In this document: positions 36,515 to 44,664 of the stretch, piece after piece
How the letters are laid out: every line of letters starts with the position of its first letter
Numbering within the stretch: the first letter of the stretch is position 1
DNA from: JAFIHK01 sp041441455
GTDB taxonomy: Bacteria > Bacteroidota > Bacteroidia > Bacteroidales > UBA932
Direction of reading: 5' to 3'
DNA: 62,293 nt
Assembly: GCA_041441455.1 (NCBI GenBank)
Contig: JASDTB010000064.1
Span: forward strand, 1 to 62,293
Made by a program: the position numbers and the translations under genes
The notes under the pieces: model-generated
Databases searched by the model: none
Told to the model about the DNA's origin: nothing
Seen by the model: only the letters and a program-made list of their open reading frames with translations

Positions 36515-37753
36515 ATGAAAGCGTTTAAAATTTTGATGGTTATCGCATTATTATCGACACCATTCGCATCTCAAGCACAAGGATACTACGAAGACGATAA
36601 TTACTATGATAACGACAGGCTGGGATTACCAGGTGATAACCTTAACCTGTATGCTGTAATGAGACTTTTCCAAAATACAGCCACTTTAGAGGAGTTCGAG
36701 TATAGACTAAATTCAAAATCGGAGAGAATAAATAATCTCGACTTGAATATGGATAACAGAATCGATTACATCAAAGTAATTGATTATATGAGAGGTGATG
36801 ATCACTATATCGTTTTAAGAGTAGCGTTAAACCGCAGAGAAAACCAAGACGTAGCTGTAATCAATGTTACAAGAGATAGACGCGACAGAGTATATGTTCA
36901 GCTTATTGGAGACGAAGACCTTTATGGATATGATTATATAATTGAACCGAATTATGATGACTATGATTATAGGGAGTATCGTGGACGGGTTAATATAGGT
37001 GGGTTTACTGTAACAATCAATACCACATCTCCTTATAAAATATCATCGTGGCCAATTATCCGCTATCTGTACCGTCCCGATTATATAGTTTGGGAATCTC
37101 CGTTCCGTTGGGGCTACTACCCTAGAGAGTGGAGAGCATGGAGACCTTACTATTGGGATTACTACTATGGATATCACTATAACTGGTATAAATATTACTA
37201 TGGCAACTATCGCAGATGGAACAACTATCGTAATCCACACTGGAAAGAGTACTATTACAGGGAACATAGAAATAATTCAGATATAGTTTACAGAAAGAGA
37301 CAAAGTGGCTCTTATGAAAGGACATACGGAAGACCTGATCAAAGAGAGGAGGGGGTAAACACATATATCCAAAACAACAGAAACGATAACAACATTATCA
37401 GACCTCAACAAGGTTCTGTTTATAGAAGAGAGACTCCAAGACAAGAGAACAATACGATCAACGACAGAACAAGATCGAATGATAATAAATTTGAAAACAG
37501 ACCTCAGGTAAGACGCGAGGAGAATGGGTATAACCCAGAAAGAAGAGATGAGAAAAGGGGATCAGAAGTGCGTAGAGAAGAGCAGTCTCGTAGAAGTGAG
37601 CCTGCAAGAAATGAGAATTCAAGAAGCGAGAATAGAGAGAAAGAGAAGACAAAATACAATAGACCTTCTACTCCTCCTCCTGCACAACAAAGCCAACAGC
37701 AGACTCAACAGTCTCAATCGCAATCTCAGGAGGGAAGTAAATACAGAAGATAA
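36515..37753 (+). CDS. exported Tyr/Arg/Asn-rich low-complexity protein
   Basis: The 412-residue protein has a signal peptide (1-21, 'FASQAQG'). Residues about 40-175 form an ordered-looking domain ('LYAVMRLFQNTATLEEFEYRLN' core 'VMRLFQNTATLEEFE'). Residues about 185-260 are exceptionally rich in Tyr and Trp ('YYWDYYYGYHYNWYKYYYG'), and the last 150 residues are Arg/Glu/Asn/Gln-rich and probably disordered. No catalytic motif was seen. Similar proteins occur widely in Bacteroidota without known function. Confidence 0.85.
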   Translation: MKAFKILMVIALLSTPFASQAQGYYEDDNYYDNDRLGLPGDNLNLYAVMRLFQNTATLEEFEYRLNSKSERINNLDLNMDNRIDYIKVIDYMRGDDHYIVLRVALNRRENQDVAVINVTRDRRDRVYVQLIGDEDLYGYDYIIEPNYDDYDYREYRGRVNIGGFTVTINTTSPYKISSWPIIRYLYRPDYIVWESPFRWGYYPREWRAWRPYYWDYYYGYHYNWYKYYYGNYRRWNNYRNPHWKEYYYREHRNNSDIVYRKRQSGSYERTYGRPDQREEGVNTYIQNNRNDNNIIRPQQGSVYRRETPRQENNTINDRTRSNDNKFENRPQVRREENGYNPERRDEKRGSEVRREEQSRRSEPARNENSRSENREKEKTKYNRPSTPPPAQQSQQQTQQSQSQSQEGSKYRR

Positions 37754-37787
37754 AATCGCTCCAGTAAATGTTTCCTTTATACAAAAA

Positions 37788-37823
37788 GATGCCGGCTGCA
37801 TTCCCAGCCGGCATCGGTTTTTT
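37788..37823. terminator. terminator between the Tyr-rich protein gene and cysEK
   Basis: A perfect 11-bp stem pairs GATGCCGGCTG (37788-37798) with CAGCCGGCATC (37805-37815), loop 6 nt, then GGTTTTTTAT. It sits between convergent genes; the A-run upstream could serve the minus strand weakly. Confidence 0.88.
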
Positions 37824-37831
37824 ATAGAGTC

Positions 37832-39493
37832 TCAAATCTCGGGGCAAAAATCTGCGACACTAAGATACCTCTCACCTGTGTCGTAAGCGAATGTTAAAAC
37901 TCTTTTACCCTCTAGCTCTTCTTTAATTTTATTTATAGCAGCAAGTGACGCTCCAGTTGAAATTCCAACAAACATACCCTCTTGCGAAGCTGCCTTTGAT
38001 GCATATAAGAAGGCCTCCTCTTTGTTAATCGTCACAACTCCATCTAAGATTGATGTATTTAGATTAGCAGGTATAAATCCTGCACCGATCCCTTGAATTG
38101 CATGTGGAGATGGATTACCTCCGCTGATTACCGGAGAGTCTGCAGGCTCTACTGCAATTACTTTCAGATTTTTCCATCTCTTTTTAAGGACAGATGCTAC
38201 TCCAGAGATATGTCCACCAGTCCCAACACCTGTTACAATATAGTCAAGCCCCTCGGGAAAATCATTTAAAATCTCTAATGCGGTCGTTGATTCGTGAATC
38301 TCTGGATTTGCAGGATTTTCAAACTGCAAAGGCATCCAACCGTCAAGTTCTCTCTGTAGCTCTTCTGCACGTAAAATCGCACCTTTCATACCCTTTTCCC
38401 GTGGAGTTAAAACAATCTCAGCTCCATAAGCTTTGATTACCTTTCGTCTCTCTATCGACATCGATTCTGGCATAACGATAATTAGCCTGTAACCTTTAAC
38501 TGCAGCTATCATTGCCAAACCAATTCCAGTGTTTCCCGATGTGGCTTCAATAATTACCGAGCCCTTTTTTAGCTTTCCCTCTTTCTCTGCCTTCTCTATC
38601 ATTGCATAGGCGATTCTGTCTTTTATACTTCCTCCAGGATTGCTTTTTTCTAATTTTATCCAAGCCTCCATACGGTTGTCGTAAAGATTGTTAATTCTAA
38701 CGGTTGGAGTATTTCCGACCAATTCTAATATTGTGTTCTTTTTCATTGCTTTATATTTTGGATTATTGTTAATTATAAATGAATATGGGGCAACAGAGCT
38801 TGTAAGCCATACGTTTCCTCCAATAGTTGAGTCGTGGCCGATTACAGTGTCTCCTCCAAGGATTGTTGAACCAGCGTAGATGATTGTATTGTCACCTATA
38901 GTAGGATGTCTTTTTACACCGGCTTGGTGCTTTGTAACGCTGAGTGCGCCGAGGGTGACACCTTGATAGATTTTTACATTGTTACCAATTATAGTTGTCT
39001 CTCCTATAACTACTCCAGTACCATGGTCGATGCAAAAATTCTCCCCAATTGTTGCTTTTGGATGGATGTCAATCCCTGTTTTTGAGTGAGCTATCTCGGT
39101 AAGCATACGGGGAAGAGTCGGTATTCCAAGTTGAGATACTTTGTTCGCAATTCTATAAACTGCAGTTGCGTAGAATCCAGGGTAGCAGGCAATGATCTCT
39201 TCGATTGATTCTGCTGCTGGATCCCCATTATAGATTGCAGTTGCATCTTTTGTCAGAACCTCTCGTAATCGTTCTAATCCTATGATGAATTCTGAAGAGA
39301 GCTTTGCAATCTCATCATCATCGTATCCATTAAATGATCTTAAAACTATTTCGAATTGACCTCTTATTTCAGATGGACTCTCTTTAGTAGTGTCATCTTC
39401 TGCCAAAACTGGAAATAGATAAGAGATCGTCTCTTTTAAAAGTAGTTTTACCTCTTTACGCTGAGGTATTTTTTTAATTTTTGTTGTATCCAT
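37832..39493 (-). CDS. fused serine O-acetyltransferase-cysteine synthase
   Basis: A single 553-residue frame holds both steps of cysteine synthesis. Residues 1 to about 245 are a serine acetyltransferase: helical N-terminus, 'FYATAVYRIANKV', catalytic-region His157 in 'CIDHGTGVVIGE', and left-handed beta-helix repeats to about 240. Residues 250-553 are a complete PLP-dependent O-acetylserine sulfhydrylase starting 'MKKNTILELVGNTP', with Lys291 in 'NPGGSIKDR', 'TSGNTG' (318-323), 'GVGTGGHISG' and 'GISTGAS'. The flexible C-terminal tail that normally docks in the partner active site is replaced by the linker. Frame and coding are continuous across the joint. The upstream leader carries a terminator with an alternative partner. 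Confidence 0.92.
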   Translation of the reverse strand: MDTTKIKKIPQRKEVKLLLKETISYLFPVLAEDDTTKESPSEIRGQFEIVLRSFNGYDDDEIAKLSSEFIIGLERLREVLTKDATAIYNGDPAAESIEEIIACYPGFYATAVYRIANKVSQLGIPTLPRMLTEIAHSKTGIDIHPKATIGENFCIDHGTGVVIGETTIIGNNVKIYQGVTLGALSVTKHQAGVKRHPTIGDNTIIYAGSTILGGDTVIGHDSTIGGNVWLTSSVAPYSFIINNNPKYKAMKKNTILELVGNTPTVRINNLYDNRMEAWIKLEKSNPGGSIKDRIAYAMIEKAEKEGKLKKGSVIIEATSGNTGIGLAMIAAVKGYRLIIVMPESMSIERRKVIKAYGAEIVLTPREKGMKGAILRAEELQRELDGWMPLQFENPANPEIHESTTALEILNDFPEGLDYIVTGVGTGGHISGVASVLKKRWKNLKVIAVEPADSPVISGGNPSPHAIQGIGAGFIPANLNTSILDGVVTINKEEAFLYASKAASQEGMFVGISTGASLAAINKIKEELEGKRVLTFAYDTGERYLSVADFCPEI

Positions 39494-39529
39494 AAAATAA
39501 AAAAGCCCTTTCGCATTACGAAAGGGCTT
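39494..39529 (-). terminator. intrinsic terminator/attenuator abutting the cysEK start codon
   Basis: In minus-strand RNA order, AAGCCCTTTCG (39529-39519) pairs perfectly with CGAAAGGGCTT (39513-39503), an 11-bp stem with a 5-nt loop, followed by TTTTTTATTTT that runs straight into the ATG at 39493. It can end gcvP readthrough and gate cysEK. Confidence 0.85.
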
Positions 39530-39551
39530 ATATGATTAAAATGTTTATAAA

Positions 39552-39623
39552 TCAATTACAATCCATCAAGAGAATAGGATGCCCTTTCGTTGAAGTATGT
39601 ACAACAACAAAAAAACAATCCAC
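39552..39623 (-). CDS. possible 23-residue leader peptide with two Cys codons
   Basis: A small frame starts with GTG at 39623 and stops with TGA at 39554-39552. It encodes Cys at positions 3 and 22 and spans the antiterminator segment, so ribosome position could choose between RNA structures as cysteinyl-tRNA varies. A five-codon frame with the same ATG-Asp-Cys start lies at its end. No ribosome-binding evidence exists and P1 pairing overlaps the frame, so this is an alternative reading of the same leader and is weakly supported. Confidence 0.25.
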   Translation of the reverse strand: MDCFFVVVHTSTKGHPILLMDCN

Positions 39624-39646
39624 TATTATTTCTCTTAATCATTATT

Positions 39647-39680
39647 TAAAATTACATTGTTCGTTAATTTACTATGCAAA
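39647..39680 (-). promoter_or_regulatory. candidate promoter of the cysEK leader
   Basis: On the minus strand TTTG (39680-39677) is followed after 22 nt by TAATTTTA (39654-39647), one mismatch from TAnnTTTG. It would start RNA close to the P1 stem. Transcription from gcvP readthrough is the alternative. Confidence 0.35.
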
Positions 39681-39694
39681 CATTTTGCCAAAAA

Positions 39695-42520
39695 TTATAA
39701 CCAGTCTTGGCAAGTACAGATAAGATTTCTATCACCATATCCGTTATCTACTCTCGATACGTGTGGCCAGAACTTGTTATCTTTAATCCACTCAAGAGGA
39801 TAGGCTGCCTCGCTGCGGCTATATTTATGGTTCCACTCATCACCTGCAACTTCAAGAGCTGTATGAGGCGCATTTTTAAGAACGTTGTCCTCTTTGTCTG
39901 CTTTACCATCGCGGATAGCTTCGCACTCGCGCTTGATTGCAATCATTGTGTCCACGAATCTGTCTAGCTCCTCTTTAGGTTCACTTTCGGTTGGTTCAAC
40001 CATTAGAGTCTCAACTACTGGGAATGATAGAGTAGGAGCGTGGAATCCATAATCCATAAGTCTCTTAGCAAAGTCTGTCGCATCAACACCGTACTCTTTC
40101 TTGAAATGTCTTAGATCTAGAATACATTCGTGAGCTACGCGTCCGTTTCCACCAGAATATAGTGTCTCGAACTCTCCTTTTAGACGAGTTGCAATATAGT
40201 TTGCATTCAGAATTGCAATCTCAGTTGCTCTCTTTACTCCGTCTGGTCCTAAAAGTTTGATGTATGCATGAGTGATAGGTAGCATAAGTGGGCTACCATA
40301 AGGAGCGGAGCTTACTGCTTGCATATCCGATCCTCCGCAATTGCCAATGATTGGATGGCAAGGAAGATATGGTGCAAGGTCTTTAGTTACGCAGATAGGG
40401 CCAACACCAGGACCACCACCACCATGAGGAATTGCAAATGTTTTATGAAGGTTCAAGTGACAAACGTCTGCTCCAATAAAGCCAGGGTTTGTTAGACCTA
40501 CCTGAGCGTTCATGTTTGCACCATCCATATATACTAAACCACCATTTGTGTGAATGATATCAACGATTTCGCGGATTCTAACTTCGAATACACCATGAGT
40601 AGATGGGTATGTAATCATAATGCAAGAGAGCTTCTCTTTATTTGCTTCTGCCTTTTCGCGGAGCTCTTCTACATTGATGTTACCATTTTCGTCACAAGAT
40701 ACAAGAACGATATCCATACCAGCCATAGCCGCACTTGCAGGGTTTGTACCGTGTGCTGAAGTTGGGATAATAGCTACATTTCTTTGTGGATTTCCATTGC
40801 CGATATGGTAGCCTCTGATTGCCATAAGACCAGCATATTCGCCAGCAGCACCAGAGTTTGGTTGGAGAGAACAAGCATAAAATCCTGTTATTGTAGCAAG
40901 GTCTTTTTCTACCTCTTTGATGAGCTGCATGTAACCTTCTACTTGGTTAACAGGGGCAAATGGGTGGATATTTGTAAATTCAGACCAGCTGAGTGGAAGC
41001 ATTTCAACAGCAGCATTCAACTTCATTGTACAAGATCCAAGCGGAATCATAGAGTGAGTAAGCGAGATATCTCTTCTCTCTAATTTTTTGATATATCTCA
41101 TCAACTCAGTCTCTGAGTGATATTTGTTAAAGACAGGCTCAGTTAGGAATGAGCTCTCTCTCTTCATAAATTCAGGTAGAGTAGCTGGAGCTGGACAACT
41201 TTCAACTTTTCTTCCAAAAATCTCTAAAATTGTAATAGCCTCTTCGCAGCTAGATACTTCGTCGAAACTAATTCTTACAGATTCATCAGACGGGTAGAAG
41301 AAGTTGATTCCCTTCTCCTCTGCTTTCGCACGAATTGCAGATGAGTCAACTCCATGAATCTCGATAGTATCGAAAAAGTTCTCATTTTTAAACTTAATTC
41401 CAATCTTTTTAAGTTCTGAAGCAACTAGATGAGCGTATGCAGATGTTCTTGCAGCTACTTTTTTGATTCCCTCCGGTCCATGATATACAGCGTACATTCC
41501 AGTCATTGTAGCCATCAACGCAGTTGCAGTACAAATATTCGATGTCGCCTTCTCTCTCTTGATATGTTGCTCTCTAGTCTGAAGAGCCATTCTCAACGCA
41601 GGACGTCCATTTCTATCAACTGAAACCCCGATTATTCTACCGGGCATGTTTCTCTTGTATTCCTCTTTTGTTGCCATGAAACCAGCAGTAGGGCCACCAA
41701 ATCCCATAGGAAGACCAAATCTTTGTGCAGTTCCAACTGCAATGTCAGCACCCCAAGAAGCTGGCTCTTTAAGAAGCGCAAGAGCTAACAAGTCACATAC
41801 AGCTGTTACTAGTACTCCTTTAGAATGAGCTTGAGTACAGAATGAAGCGTAGTCCCTTACCTCGCCATCGGCTGCAGGATATTGGATAACAGCTCCATAA
41901 CACATGTCGCTGAATTGATATTGATTGAAGTCTCCGGTCTCAACTATAATTCCCAAAGCAGCTGCTCTTGTTTTAATAACAGAGAGCACTTGAGGGAATA
42001 CATTGTTATCAACGAAAACAACATTTTTACCTGCTTTAACAGCATCTCTAGAACGCAATTCATACATCATTCTCATCGCTTCTGCTGCAGATGTTGAATC
42101 ATCTAGCATAGAGCAGTTCGACATATTAAATCCTGTTAGACTAGAAATCATAGTTTGGAAGTTCAAAAGAGCTTCCAATCTGCCTTGTGAGATCTCTGCC
42201 TGATAAGGAGTGTAAGAGGTATACCAACTTGGATTTTCAAATACGTTTCTAACTACAACAGGAAGCGTTGCTGTACCATAAAATCCCATTCCGATCATTG
42301 AGCGGAAGTTTTTGTTTTTCATGGCTATAGCTTTTAATCCAGAAAGATATGCATACTCCGAAACGGGAGCATCCAGAGCAAGAGGTTTGTCTAGCAAAAT
42401 ATCCGAAGGGACAGTCTCTTTTACCAGAGTATCAAGACTATCGGCTCCAATTGTCTCCAGCATTTTATCGATATCGTGCTGACGCGGTCCATTGTGCCTG
42501 TCGGCGAATAGTAAAGGCAT
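39695..42520 (-). CDS. gcvP: glycine dehydrogenase (decarboxylating), single-chain P-protein
   Basis: The P-protein of the glycine cleavage system decarboxylates glycine and loads the aminomethyl group on GcvH. The 941-residue protein is the fused form: N-terminal half ('FADRHNGPRQHDIDKML', 'YTPYQAEISQGRLEALLNFQ' in part) and C-terminal half with the PLP lysine in 'NLHKTFAIPHGGGGPG' and 'GSCTMKLNAA'. No gcvT or gcvH lies next to it. It stops 200 nt before cysEK, so its terminator is the hairpin in the cysEK leader. Confidence 0.96.
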   Translation of the reverse strand: MPLLFADRHNGPRQHDIDKMLETIGADSLDTLVKETVPSDILLDKPLALDAPVSEYAYLSGLKAIAMKNKNFRSMIGMGFYGTATLPVVVRNVFENPSWYTSYTPYQAEISQGRLEALLNFQTMISSLTGFNMSNCSMLDDSTSAAEAMRMMYELRSRDAVKAGKNVVFVDNNVFPQVLSVIKTRAAALGIIVETGDFNQYQFSDMCYGAVIQYPAADGEVRDYASFCTQAHSKGVLVTAVCDLLALALLKEPASWGADIAVGTAQRFGLPMGFGGPTAGFMATKEEYKRNMPGRIIGVSVDRNGRPALRMALQTREQHIKREKATSNICTATALMATMTGMYAVYHGPEGIKKVAARTSAYAHLVASELKKIGIKFKNENFFDTIEIHGVDSSAIRAKAEEKGINFFYPSDESVRISFDEVSSCEEAITILEIFGRKVESCPAPATLPEFMKRESSFLTEPVFNKYHSETELMRYIKKLERRDISLTHSMIPLGSCTMKLNAAVEMLPLSWSEFTNIHPFAPVNQVEGYMQLIKEVEKDLATITGFYACSLQPNSGAAGEYAGLMAIRGYHIGNGNPQRNVAIIPTSAHGTNPASAAMAGMDIVLVSCDENGNINVEELREKAEANKEKLSCIMITYPSTHGVFEVRIREIVDIIHTNGGLVYMDGANMNAQVGLTNPGFIGADVCHLNLHKTFAIPHGGGGPGVGPICVTKDLAPYLPCHPIIGNCGGSDMQAVSSAPYGSPLMLPITHAYIKLLGPDGVKRATEIAILNANYIATRLKGEFETLYSGGNGRVAHECILDLRHFKKEYGVDATDFAKRLMDYGFHAPTLSFPVVETLMVEPTESEPKEELDRFVDTMIAIKRECEAIRDGKADKEDNVLKNAPHTALEVAGDEWNHKYSRSEAAYPLEWIKDNKFWPHVSRVDNGYGDRNLICTCQDWL

Positions 42521-42571
42521 AATATAGTTAATTATTTAATTATTAGATGTTTATATACGGGTACATAGATA

Positions 42572-42579
42572 CAAATGTA
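42572..42579 (-). promoter_or_regulatory. -7 promoter box for gcvP
   Basis: The minus strand reads TACATTTG, an exact TAnnTTTG match 51 nt before the gcvP ATG. The same octamer is used on the opposite strand for the carboxyltransferase gene. No glycine riboswitch is recognisable here. Confidence 0.5.
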
Positions 42580-42596
42580 ATGATAATTTTGTAAAA

Positions 42597-42626
42597 TTTG
42601 TGTTAAAAATATTTTTTATACATTTG
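42597..42626 (+). promoter_or_regulatory. promoter of the carboxyltransferase-biotin carrier pair
   Basis: TTTG at 42597-42600 and TACATTTG at 42619-42626 are 18 nt apart, good Bacteroidota spacing, and the -7 box ends 22 nt before the ATG at 42649. Confidence 0.6.
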
Positions 42627-42648
42627 TCCCAACTAAAACCAAAAATAA

Positions 42649-44196
42649 ATGAGTTTACTTAGTAGAAAAATTTCAGAACTGAAAGAGCGTACAGCGAAGG
42701 CAGTTCAGGGCGGCGGAGAGTCGGCTATTGCAAAGCAAATTGCAATGGGAAAACTCCCTGCACGTGAAAGAATTAGTCAACTGTTAGACCCGGGATCATT
42801 TTATGAATATGATCTTTTTATCGAGCACGATGCGCGCGAATTTGGAATGGATGGAAAGGAGCTTGCGGGAGACGGTGTAGTTATTGGAACAGGTACCATT
42901 AATGGCAAACCAGTGGCTATATATGCTCAGGACTTTACTGTAGCAGGAGGTTCACTTGGTTCAATGCACGCCAGAAAAATCACAAAAATCATGGATTATG
43001 CTCTAAGAATGCGCATTCCACTTATTGGAATCAACGATTCAGGTGGAGCTCGTATTCAAGAGGGTGTTAACTCACTGGCAGGATATGGAGAGATCTTCTT
43101 TAGAAACACTCTAGCCAGCGGTGTAATTCCACAGCTATCTGTGATTCTTGGTCCTTGTGCAGGTGGAGCGGTTTATTCTCCAGCATTAACTGACTATGTT
43201 TTTGTAGTTGACAAAATCTCAAAGATGTTCATCACAGGTCCAGAGGTAATCAAATCTGTATTGGGCGAAGAGATAGACATGGAGTCTTTAGGTGGAGCTA
43301 GAGTACATAGCGAAATCACTGGTAATGCACATTTCTTTGCAAACACAGAGGTTGAGTGCTTCCAGCAGATTAAATCACTTCTCGACTATATTCCTTCAAA
43401 TAATGAAGACAAACAAGAGAAGAAAAAGGTAGAACTTCCAAAGAAAGTATACAAAATCGACCAAATTGTGCCTGATGATCCAACAAAACCTTACGATGTT
43501 CGTGACGTTATCAGAGCCCTAACTGACGATTCTGAATTCTTGGAAGTACAAGAGATGTGGGCTGCTAACATTGTGATAGGATATGGTAGAATCGATGGTA
43601 AAACAGTAGGTTTCGTTGCCAACCAACCACTAGTTCTTGCTGGTGTTCTAGATTGCGACTCTTCGGACAAAGCTGCAAGATTTATCCGTTACTGCGATGC
43701 ATTTAACATTCCTATTGTAACTCTTGAAGATATGCCTGGTTATCTACCTGGTGTTGACCAAGAGCATGCAGGCGTTATCAGACACGGTGCAAAACTTCTT
43801 TATGCATATAGCGAAGCAACAGTAACTAAGATTACTGTAATTCTTCGTAAAGCTTATGGCGGAGGATACATCGCAATGAACTCAAGACACCTAAGAGCAG
43901 ACTTTGTATTTGCTTGGCCATTGGCAGAGATTGCCGTAATGGGTCCAGAGGGTGCTGCAAACATTATCTTCAGAAAGGAGATTATGGAGGCTGCTGATCC
44001 AGATGCTATGAGAAAGCTAAAGGTAGAAGAGTACAAAACCAAGTTTGCGAATCCTTATGTTGCTGCAGCAAAAGGATATATCGATTCGGTTATTGAACCA
44101 AAGGATACAAGAAAATTCCTGATTCATGCAATTGAGGTGTCTGCAAACAAGACACTTAAGCGTCCAAATAAGAAGCATGGCATTCCACCATTTTAA
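42649..44196 (+). CDS. acyl-CoA carboxylase/decarboxylase carboxyltransferase subunit
   Basis: The 515-residue protein has the two crotonase-like halves of the PccB/MmdA family, with 'MGKLPARERISQLLDPGSF' start region (core 'LPARERISQLLDPGSF'), oxyanion-loop glycines in 'GACGGAVYSPALTD' type sequence (here 'GPCAGGAVYSPALTD'), and 'AYGGGYIAMNSR' near residue 405. It transfers CO2 between biotin and propionyl- or methylmalonyl-CoA. With a biotin carrier next but no biotin carboxylase or OadB-type pump here, carboxylase and Na+-pumping decarboxylase roles cannot be separated. Confidence 0.9.
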   Translation: MSLLSRKISELKERTAKAVQGGGESAIAKQIAMGKLPARERISQLLDPGSFYEYDLFIEHDAREFGMDGKELAGDGVVIGTGTINGKPVAIYAQDFTVAGGSLGSMHARKITKIMDYALRMRIPLIGINDSGGARIQEGVNSLAGYGEIFFRNTLASGVIPQLSVILGPCAGGAVYSPALTDYVFVVDKISKMFITGPEVIKSVLGEEIDMESLGGARVHSEITGNAHFFANTEVECFQQIKSLLDYIPSNNEDKQEKKKVELPKKVYKIDQIVPDDPTKPYDVRDVIRALTDDSEFLEVQEMWAANIVIGYGRIDGKTVGFVANQPLVLAGVLDCDSSDKAARFIRYCDAFNIPIVTLEDMPGYLPGVDQEHAGVIRHGAKLLYAYSEATVTKITVILRKAYGGGYIAMNSRHLRADFVFAWPLAEIAVMGPEGAANIIFRKEIMEAADPDAMRKLKVEEYKTKFANPYVAAAKGYIDSVIEPKDTRKFLIHAIEVSANKTLKRPNKKHGIPPF

Positions 44197-44211
44197 TCGA
44201 TAAATTCACAA

Positions 44212-44664
44212 ATGATGAAAAAAGAGAAAAAGAGAGAGAAGGCTGTAAAGATTACCGAGAAGAGTAATGTGGAGTTTGATAAACTTCAAGTTATGACAAG
44301 CGGTAGAGTTTACCAGACACTCCTCACTAAAAAATACAAATCAAGAACACAGTGGGCAAAGCCCGATCCTCAGCAGATAAAATCTATTATCCCTGGAACT
44401 GTGACCGAAATAACCGTGAAAATCGGAGATTCGGTTAAAAAGGGCGATAGAATTATGGTCTATGAGGCAATGAAGATGCAAAATATCATTTTAGCTCCAT
44501 TCAATGGAGTTGTTGAGAGCATCTTTGTTGAAGAGGGAGTAAAACTTCCAAAAGGTTACTTGATGATCTATCTGAAAGCAGATGAAGCATTTGAAGATGC
44601 AACATCTGAAAACGACGACAATGACGACGAGGCTATTTCCAACGTTCGAGATCTAGTCGGATAA
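44212..44664 (+). CDS. biotin carboxyl carrier protein
   Basis: The 150-residue protein has a basic N-terminus, a C-terminal biotinyl domain (about 58-128) and the biotin site Lys88 in 'YEAMKMQN'. It ends with an acidic tail. It lies 15 nt after the carboxyltransferase gene and should carry CO2 for it. Its last 32 nt overlap the convergent rodA gene. Confidence 0.93.
   Translation: MMKKEKKREKAVKITEKSNVEFDKLQVMTSGRVYQTLLTKKYKSRTQWAKPDPQQIKSIIPGTVTEITVKIGDSVKKGDRIMVYEAMKMQNIILAPFNGVVESIFVEEGVKLPKGYLMIYLKADEAFEDATSENDDNDDEAISNVRDLVG

Larger units (their letters stand above)
39494..39640 (-). ncRNA. candidate cis-regulatory RNA leader of cysEK
   Basis: Read on the minus strand, the leader has a 10-bp stem P1 (39639-39630 with 39574-39565, one G-U pair). 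The P1 loop holds CGAAAGGGC (39589-39581), a perfect complement of GCCCTTTCG (39527-39519), which is also the 5' strand of the terminator stem. Pairing the two would make a pseudoknot and prevent the terminator. Short helices GGAT/ATCC and GTTG/CAAC also fit inside P1. This is a mutually exclusive antiterminator/terminator layout. The ligand or signal is not known; it does not resemble the SAM, T-box or glycine riboswitches I recognise. Confidence 0.5.

Noticed and set aside
39532..39723. Plus-strand open frame of 63 codons over the cysEK leader
   Set aside because: It crosses the terminator and pairing segments and the gcvP stop, has no family resemblance, and the region is better explained as minus-strand leader RNA.
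42521..42648. Glycine riboswitch upstream of gcvP
   Set aside because: The 128-nt region is AT-rich with two divergent promoters and no aptamer-like conserved sequence.
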